Shown in pieces: positions 1 to 4,425 of a stretch of DNA of 9,137 bases (position 1 is its first letter; the number at the start of each line of letters is the position of its first letter). A program made the translations under genes and the position numbers. The notes beneath the pieces were generated by a model. The model saw only the letters and a program-made list of their open reading frames with translations. It was not told the DNA's origin and ran no database searches. Source of the DNA: Candidatus Nomurabacteria bacterium (lineage in GTDB: Bacteria; Patescibacteriota; Minisyncoccia; Phycocordibacterales; UBA9973); contig JAIOPY010000028.1 in the NCBI GenBank assembly GCA_021413625.1, forward strand, positions 1 through 9,137, in the 5' to 3' direction.

Positions 1-556
1 CATTTTTCGGCTTAGCTAAAATACGACCTTCCATTTTTGCTACATCAAACGTAAGCCAAGCTGGTGCAGTATAATCTTTCATTCTTTCAGTCAAATTCTC
101 AAAAAGTTTTTTAGTCTTGGAACCTTCACGGATTTTAACAACGTCACCAACTTTCATTTCATATGAAGGGATAGTCACGCGGTGGTCATTTACAATAAAG
201 TGTCCATGAGAAACCATTTGTCTTGCCGCTCTGCGACTTGCGCTCAAGCCCATTCTATAAACCACATTGTCTAGTCTTGATTCAAGTCCCTCGTAGAATT
301 TTTCTGCAGTGTGGGAACCTTTAACTAGAGATGCTTTTTTAACGTAATTAGAAAGCTGACGTTCAGTGATACCATAAGAAAATCGGATTTTTTGTTTTTC
401 AACTAACTGAGTTCCGTATTCAGAAAGAGCTTTTGGACGACGAGCGTTTGGACCGCCGAATTTTCCAGATGTAGCTGAAAACTTTGGAGTTTGACATTTG
501 TCATATACTCCGGGACCTAATCTTCTGCAAACTTTAAATTTGGGTTTTGATATCAT
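1..556 (-). CDS. rpsD: 30S ribosomal protein uS4 (3' end beyond window)
   Basis: This is ribosomal protein uS4, an early-assembling 16S rRNA-binding protein of the small subunit; in several bacteria it is also the translational repressor of its own operon. From the ATG at 554-556, 185 codons are readable and no stop is reached before the window ends. Family members run to about 200-208 aa, so roughly 15-20 residues are missing. Visible landmarks are the N-terminal arm with VCRRLGPGVYDKC (residues 9-21), LSEYGTQLVEKQKIRFSYG (44-62), and the S4 RNA-binding fold (about 91-145) containing LDNVVYRMGLSASRRAARQM. Only two Cys (10 and 21) occur in the N-terminal arm, against four in zinc-binding uS4 proteins. 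It starts 9 bases after the rpsK stop with no Shine-Dalgarno motif (the preceding bases are a T run), so it is probably cotranscribed with rpsK. Identification is near certain. Confidence 0.97.
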   Translation of the reverse strand, partial: MISKPKFKVCRRLGPGVYDKCQTPKFSATSGKFGGPNARRPKALSEYGTQLVEKQKIRFSYGITERQLSNYVKKASLVKGSHTAEKFYEGLESRLDNVVYRMGLSASRRAARQMVSHGHFIVNDHRVTIPSYEMKVGDVVKIREGSKTKKLFENLTERMKDYTAPAWLTFDVAKMEGRILAKPKN

Positions 557-565
557 AAAAAATTA

Positions 566-1003
566 TTATACTCTTCTAGGTTTTTTAGCTTTTGGACCAT
601 TGTGAGGGACTGGGGTTGCGTCTTTAATAGAAGTTATTTCTATGCCGTGAGACATAAATGCTCGTATTACAGGCTCTCTACCAGAACCAACTCCTCTAAC
701 TACTACATCTGCATCTTTTACTCCGATAGCTACTGCTTTTTCACCAATCAAATCACCCACTTTACCTGCAGCAAAAGGTGTGCCTTTTTTAGCGCCTCGG
801 AATCCTAGTGAACCTGCACTAGACCAGAACAGAGCATTACCCATTTTGTCGCCAAAAAGAACTTTAGTGTTATTGAAAGTTGCATCAATATTAATAATGC
901 CGGAAGACACTTTCTTTTTAGAAGTTTTTGTAGCTTTTACCTCACCTGCTGCTGGGGCTACTTTTGCTTCTTTATTTTCTTCTGTAATTTTTGTCTTTGC
1001 CAT
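566..1003 (-). CDS. rpsK: 30S ribosomal protein uS11
   Basis: This is ribosomal protein uS11, which sits on the 30S platform next to the mRNA exit region. The conserved core begins at about residue 35 (GIINIDATFNNTKV) and continues through GNALFWSSAGSLGFRG (55-70), TPFAAGKVGD (75-84), GVGSGREPVIRAF (104-116) and TSIKDATPVPHNG (124-136). The Asn135-Gly136 pair matches the Asn-Gly that becomes isoaspartate in E. coli uS11. The protein has 145 residues, against about 129 in typical bacteria. The extra length is a Lys/Ala/Glu-rich low-complexity N-terminal tail (residues 1-34). The usual CRPPKKRRV-type C-terminus is replaced by PKAKKPRRV, without the Cys. The ATG at 1001-1003 is the natural start; it lies 10 bases after the rpsM stop and has no Shine-Dalgarno sequence. 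The order rpsM-rpsK-rpsD is the conserved bacterial alpha-operon order. Confidence 0.98.
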   Translation of the reverse strand: MAKTKITEENKEAKVAPAAGEVKATKTSKKKVSSGIINIDATFNNTKVLFGDKMGNALFWSSAGSLGFRGAKKGTPFAAGKVGDLIGEKAVAIGVKDADVVVRGVGSGREPVIRAFMSHGIEITSIKDATPVPHNGPKAKKPRRV

Positions 1004-1013
1004 ATTAATTATT

Positions 1014-1394
1014 TTATGTCTTTGTTTCTTTTCTCTTACCTGATGCCATTGTCTTTCTTACGTTGCCTCTAACTGTTCTGGAATTTGTTTTAGTTCGCTG
1101 TCCTCTAACTGGTAACCTTTTCATGTGTCTAATACCTCGGTATGATTTTATATCTTTCAATCTTTTTATATTTGCGCCAATTTCTCTTTTTAGATTTCCT
1201 TCAATTTTCATCCCTTCAATTATTGCGCGGATTTTATTTTCTTCGTCTGGTGTTAGGTCTTTTGCTTCGCGACCTCTTTCTATTCCCACTTGGTCTAAAA
1301 TTTTACGAGCGGTAGAAACACCAATGCCGTAAAGGCAAGTCAAGCCAAATTCTAACCTCTTTTCGTTTGGGACTGTGATTCCAAGAATTCTCAT
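1014..1394 (-). CDS. rpsM: 30S ribosomal protein uS13
   Basis: This is ribosomal protein uS13, in the head of the small subunit, where it contacts the P-site tRNA through its basic tail and bridges to the large subunit. The 126-residue length is normal. Visible features are the N-terminal start MRILGITVPNEKRLEFGLTC, a helix-two-turns-helix segment around YGIGVSTARKIL (22-33), and the family signature YRGIRHMKRLPVRGQRTKTN (85-104) followed by SRTVRGNVRK. The tail (114-126) is rich in Lys and Thr. The ATG at 1392-1394 lies three bases after the rpmJ stop codon, so the two are almost certainly on one mRNA. The upstream bases (AACAATAATTT) contain no Shine-Dalgarno motif. Identification is secure. 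Confidence 0.98.
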   Translation of the reverse strand: MRILGITVPNEKRLEFGLTCLYGIGVSTARKILDQVGIERGREAKDLTPDEENKIRAIIEGMKIEGNLKREIGANIKRLKDIKSYRGIRHMKRLPVRGQRTKTNSRTVRGNVRKTMASGKRKETKT

Positions 1395-1397
1395 AAA

Positions 1398-1508
1398 TTA
1401 TTGTTTTTGTTTATGTTTCGGATTTGAACAAATTACTCTTAAATGCCTAGCTCGTCTAACTAGTTTGCAATTATCACAGATTTTTTTTACTGATGCTTTA
1501 ATTTTCAT
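1398..1508 (-). CDS. rpmJ: 50S ribosomal protein bL36
   Basis: This is a small 36-codon gene read directly from the minus strand, from the ATG at 1506-1508 to the TAA at 1398-1400. The product begins [20 protein letters not shown] and continues [16 protein letters not shown]. It is bL36, a zinc-binding protein of the large subunit near 23S rRNA helices 89-97. The four zinc ligands are intact: Cys11, Cys14, Cys27 and His32, the C-type (C+) form of the protein. Length and sequence are typical of the family. It sits between infA and rpsM, its usual place in the spc/alpha cluster, and is separated from rpsM by three bases. The 5' side is a 133-base gap containing a promoter-like sequence and a strong hairpin (see separate entries), so its expression may be uncoupled from infA. 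The bases before the ATG (GTTTGAAATTTT) show no Shine-Dalgarno motif. Confidence 0.97.
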   Translation of the reverse strand: MKIKASVKKICDNCKLVRRARHLRVICSNPKHKQKQ

Positions 1509-1538
1509 AAAATTTCAAACTGTCAACCAATATCAATG

Positions 1539-1584
1539 CATAAGACAAAAACAAGGGAAAAACCCTTATTTTTCAATGCTTATG
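1539..1584 (-). terminator. Long hairpin between infA and rpmJ (terminator or leader element)
   Basis: Read on the minus strand, AAAAATAAGGG (1573-1563) pairs with CCCTTGTTTTT (1557-1547) across a TTTTT loop. This makes an 11-pair stem with one U-G wobble. An outer CATAAG/CTTATG pair (1584-1579 with 1544-1539) extends it past an asymmetric internal loop. The A-tract, G/C core and T-tract layout is that of a small rho-independent terminator, here placed after infA. However, a promoter-like sequence lies just upstream, at 1608-1636, so the same element could be an attenuator or ribosomal-protein binding site in the leader of rpmJ-rpsM-rpsK-rpsD. On the plus strand the wobble becomes a C-A mismatch, which favours the minus-strand RNA as the functional one. 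The structure is read by eye and no folding energy was computed. Confidence 0.6.
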
Positions 1585-1607
1585 ACTTATTAAAAACTGT
1601 AATTACT

Positions 1608-1636
1608 ATGATACACCATACTATAAAAAATTACAA
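1608..1636 (-). promoter_or_regulatory. Candidate sigma-70-type promoter for rpmJ-rpsM-rpsK-rpsD
   Basis: The minus strand shows TTGTAA (1636-1631, four of six matches to the -35 consensus), a 17-base spacer, and TATCAT (1613-1608, five of six matches to the -10 consensus). It begins five bases after the infA stop codon. Transcription would start near 1601 and give a leader of about 90 bases containing the hairpin at 1539-1584 before the rpmJ ATG. In such A+T-rich DNA, matches of this quality also arise by chance, so the call is tentative; the exact 17-base spacing and intergenic position support it. Confidence 0.4.
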
Positions 1637-1641
1637 GTCCT

Positions 1642-1875
1642 TTATAACCTTTTGGTTATTCTCCCTTTTCCACCATAAGGGTCAAGCAGGACTTCAACCA
1701 CATCCCCTATCAAAACTTTGATTCTATGCATTCGCATCTTTCCGGAAAGATAAGCAAGAATTTCTTTATCTTCCCCATTTTCATCAGTAATTTTCAGCCT
1801 AAACAAAGTGGATGGTAAGGCTTCAGTAACGACACCCTTCACCACTAGTAATTTTTCATTTTTCTGGTCACTCAT
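1642..1875 (-). CDS. infA: Translation initiation factor IF-1
   Basis: This is IF-1, a one-domain OB-fold protein that binds the 30S A site and assists IF-2 and IF-3 during translation initiation. The 77-residue product aligns along its whole length with the family: VVKGVVTEALPSTLFRLKI (11-29), ILAYLSGKMRMHRIKVLIGD (39-58) and DPYGGKGRITKRL (65-77). The GKMRM segment and the C-terminal GRI motif are rRNA-contacting hallmarks. Compared with E. coli, the loop after strand 2 is longer (DENGEDKE, 31-38) and the SPYDLTKGRI motif is one residue shorter. The ATG at 1873-1875 is the first in frame and fits the family N-terminus. A promoter-like sequence ends only about 10 bases upstream, and no Shine-Dalgarno motif is present. 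The usual upstream neighbours secY, adk and map are absent; a membrane-protein gene ends 67 bases away instead. Confidence 0.97.
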   Translation of the reverse strand: MSDQKNEKLLVVKGVVTEALPSTLFRLKITDENGEDKEILAYLSGKMRMHRIKVLIGDVVEVLLDPYGGKGRITKRL

Positions 1876-1885
1876 TTATTACAAA

Positions 1886-1914
1886 ATAATACCAAATTTT
1901 CAGCTTGCAGTCAA
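1886..1914 (-). promoter_or_regulatory. Candidate extended -10 promoter of infA
   Basis: The minus strand carries TTGACT (1914-1909, five of six matches to -35), a 17-base spacer, and TATTAT (1891-1886, five of six matches to -10). The -10 is preceded by TGG, which fits the extended -10 TGn motif. It lies in the 67-base gap between the upstream membrane-protein gene and infA. Only 10 bases separate the -10 box from the infA ATG, so a start at the usual distance gives a leader of about 2-5 bases. This is the strongest promoter match I found in the window. Confidence 0.6.
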
Positions 1915-1942
1915 TATAACCATTGTTAATAACGGTTAAAAG

Positions 1943-3217
1943 CTAATTTGGATAAGTAACAATAACTTTTAAACTATCATTATTGTCAGGTAATGACCTA
2001 CTCCAAAACGGACGAAGAGATAAATCTGCGGAAATTATATTTTCATAACCCGTTAAAATTTGGTTAAAATCTTTCTTCTTTTTACCTAAAATATCTCCTA
2101 ATAGTTTCACTTCATCCACTCGCCAAACAGCCTTGGAGTTGCCACCTAGGTTAAAGCTGATGGTTTTTAAATTCTCAAATACACTTTTTATACTACTAGT
2201 GGTAGTTATACTTGGCATTGAAAATTTTAAATTCCGAATATTTTGGATATAGATATCATTACCCTCTTCTCCAGGAAAAGCTTTAGCAATAATTTTCTTA
2301 GTTAGCGCTTGTTCTTCAAATAAAATACCATATAAAGTCCCTTTAAAAGTTACTGGCACTATGTTACTGCCAGAGGTGGAAGTGAAATTTTCTTCATCAA
2401 CATTTAAATATGCGGCATTTTCAAACAACACAAAACCGTCTGGGGTTTGTTCTGCTGCTTTCTTAAAAAGTTTTGCCTGTAAGGCTGTTTTTAGCTCCAT
2501 GGATAGGCTATTTTTTTCAAGTTCAGGTATAACATATTGATTACCAACAAAACCACCTGTTATATTGTCTTTAGATTTAGCGTAAAACTTGGTGTACTTA
2601 GAAGTGCCTTTGAAACCAAAAATTTTAAAATCCAAAGGACCACTGTTGTATGCTTCCCCCGCTTCAGCCGCATAAATTCCAACTTCTACGGAACCTGGAG
2701 TGCTGCCTTTCATTCCTGGAACTGTTATCGCTTTTTTAGTTTTATACATTTTCCCATTTGAACCTTCTAGGCGTGTATTTATATCAAGCTTTTGAGTCGC
2801 AGAACTAAATGCGTTGTAAATAGTGGCAAAGCCTTCAGCGCTAACAGAAACCTTTTTTTCTTCACCACCTTCAACATTTTTTACTTCTTCCCCAGAAATA
2901 ATAACTAGGTCAAAAGGCAGGCTATCAGCTGGACCGTCTTTCACAGCAGAAAGATTTTGATTTAAAACAAGCTCCTCAACTCTAGGATTGATGGTTACTT
3001 TTGCTCCAGCAAATAAAAATGAGAAAGAAAAAAGTAGAAATAGGACAGAAAATAAAGCTATAAACCAAATACCGTAACGTGAATTATTAGGATACCTATG
3101 AAAAACTTGAACCTCCTCTTCTATATACTCGTCTTCTGCTTCAGAGCGCCAGACTTTTTTAGAAACAACTTTTTTGTTTCCAACTTTTACCATATCTTGC
3201 AACATCTTTTTTGACAT
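1943..3217 (-). CDS. Single-pass membrane protein with baseplate-J-like region
   Basis: The function of this 424-residue protein is unknown. It has a charged cytoplasmic tail (residues 1-47, Lys-rich then acidic EAEDEYIEEE), one hydrophobic helix (about 48-71), and a long soluble part predicted to lie outside the membrane. Residues about 127-205 contain GFATIYNAFSSATQKLDINT, then GKMYKTKKAITVPG and PGSVEVGIYAAEAGEAYNSGP. This pattern resembles the baseplate J/gp47-like fold seen in phage tail proteins and in many bitopic proteins of Patescibacteria. The last third (about 235-424) has repeated alpha/beta character but no motif I can name. It starts 9 bases after the PilM/FtsA-like gene, suggesting that the two are translated together and that the tail may dock on that partner, as PilN does on PilM; this is inference. 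It ends with TAG. There is no signal-peptidase site and no Shine-Dalgarno motif. Confidence 0.85.
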   Translation of the reverse strand: MSKKMLQDMVKVGNKKVVSKKVWRSEAEDEYIEEEVQVFHRYPNNSRYGIWFIALFSVLFLLFSFSFLFAGAKVTINPRVEELVLNQNLSAVKDGPADSLPFDLVIISGEEVKNVEGGEEKKVSVSAEGFATIYNAFSSATQKLDINTRLEGSNGKMYKTKKAITVPGMKGSTPGSVEVGIYAAEAGEAYNSGPLDFKIFGFKGTSKYTKFYAKSKDNITGGFVGNQYVIPELEKNSLSMELKTALQAKLFKKAAEQTPDGFVLFENAAYLNVDEENFTSTSGSNIVPVTFKGTLYGILFEEQALTKKIIAKAFPGEEGNDIYIQNIRNLKFSMPSITTTSSIKSVFENLKTISFNLGGNSKAVWRVDEVKLLGDILGKKKKDFNQILTGYENIISADLSLRPFWSRSLPDNNDSLKVIVTYPN

Positions 3218-3226
3218 ATATGTATT

Positions 3227-4402
3227 TTAACTAAGAAAGTTATTAAGATAAACAGATTCAATAATTAAAGACGCATCTCGTGTGACATCATCTTTGAAAG
3301 TGGCAATTCCATGTAAAGCTTTAGTGTCTAAAACAGCAATTTGAAACTTGGACTCCGTAAAAGCATATTGATGAAATTGTTCAGCTTTAATAATTTCTTT
3401 AAAAAAAGCTCGCATATCGGAGTCCGCAGTCAAAAAGACAACTGATGGGATAGAAAAGTCTTTTGATAAACTAGCCAAGCTTTGTTGAAAATTCTTCAAC
3501 CATTCATTTTTTAATTTGTTTATTATAGGAGCAAGCTTTCTTTCGGTTGCATGGTGGGCATGTTCATCTTTATATAGAGAAATGAGTGACTTAGCTTCAC
3601 CAAGTGAAGAATTTAATGCTTTAGCAACCCCACGGGTTATAAAATTACGTCCTAGAGGAAAAGAGGCTGACTCAGACAAAACATCTTTTTTAATAAGAGA
3701 AACCTCTGTCATCTCCCCACCGACGTCAACCAATAGAAAGTTTTCGTGGTGAGTTAGCATGTCTCGGGCAACTGTAAAGGCCGCTGTGTTGAAGGAAGAA
3801 TACTTAACATCTTTAGAATGAAAATGTCGTGAAATAACATCTTCTATTTTTTCTAATACTTGCTCGGGACTCATGGAAACCAGAATAGACATTTCAAGCT
3901 CTCTAGCTTTTTTACCAATGGGCTCTAAGGTCGGGTAACCATTGAGTAAGGTTTTAATACTCCGGAGTTCAATATGCCTAAGGTTGTGTGAGGATTTTTT
4001 GTTTTTGGATTTATGTTCCTGTTCTAAAAAGTTAATTTCTTTTTTAATCAGGTCATCTGCCAACTTGGTAGTAAAAGTAAATAGGTTATTTTTTTCTAAA
4101 GTAATAATTCTAGTTTGAGAAGCATACCAAGGCGCAGACAAAACACAGAAAATCTGCTTCGGAGCGCCTAAGCCAGAGGTACAAACTCTGCTGGCAACGA
4201 CTTCTAAAGACTTCATGGTTAAACTCAAAAACTTTTCAGGATTTAATTTTTCTTCAAAAGCTATCGGCTCGCGAGTTGAGAAAATTATTTGGGGAAGACC
4301 AGACTTATGCATAAAAAACAAAGCGCCTCCTACTGACGCAGAACCAACATCAAAAACCGCAACTAGTTTTTTTTCTTTTTTTGGGCTTGAAAAAATCCCC
4401 AT
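3227..4402 (-). CDS. PilM/FtsA-like actin-fold ATPase
   Basis: This 391-residue soluble protein has the actin/FtsA/PilM ATPase fold. The phosphate-1 loop is visible at residues 17-24 (FDVGSASV) and the phosphate-2 loop at 223-234 (LLVDVGGEMTEV). The expected adenosine motif region (VVFLTADSDM, about 321-330) lacks the usual Gly-Gly pair, so nucleotide binding may be altered. In type IV pilus systems PilM binds the cytoplasmic tail of the membrane protein PilN; FtsA instead tethers FtsZ through a C-terminal amphipathic helix, and I see no clear helix of that kind in the C-terminal IIESVYLNNFLS. The next gene, 9 bases on, encodes a single-pass membrane protein, which favours a PilM-like role. 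A TATACT box ends 7 bases before the ATG at 4400-4402, but no good -35 accompanies it. The fold is well supported; the role is inferred. Confidence 0.8.
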   Translation of the reverse strand: MGIFSSPKKEKKLVAVFDVGSASVGGALFFMHKSGLPQIIFSTREPIAFEEKLNPEKFLSLTMKSLEVVASRVCTSGLGAPKQIFCVLSAPWYASQTRIITLEKNNLFTFTTKLADDLIKKEINFLEQEHKSKNKKSSHNLRHIELRSIKTLLNGYPTLEPIGKKARELEMSILVSMSPEQVLEKIEDVISRHFHSKDVKYSSFNTAAFTVARDMLTHHENFLLVDVGGEMTEVSLIKKDVLSESASFPLGRNFITRGVAKALNSSLGEAKSLISLYKDEHAHHATERKLAPIINKLKNEWLKNFQQSLASLSKDFSIPSVVFLTADSDMRAFFKEIIKAEQFHQYAFTESKFQIAVLDTKALHGIATFKDDVTRDASLIIESVYLNNFLS

Positions 4403-4425
4403 ATCTAAAAGTATAACAAAAAATG

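Noticed and set aside
1521..1526. Perfect TTGACA on the minus strand upstream of rpmJ
   Set aside because: A -10 at 16-18 bases would fall inside the rpmJ coding region and no TATAAT-like hexamer is there, so it does not make a usable promoter for rpmJ.
1375..1721. Plus-strand open frames across the infA-rpmJ gap
   Set aside because: They overlap rpsM, rpmJ and infA in antisense and show no family resemblance. The gap itself contains only the promoter-like sequence and the hairpin.
1922..1941. Imperfect inverted repeat (AACC...GGTT) after the bitopic-protein gene, a possible terminator
   Set aside because: Only four uninterrupted pairs at the base, then a mismatch or wobble, and no T-run follows on the minus strand. 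It overlaps the region just before the infA promoter but is too weak to call.
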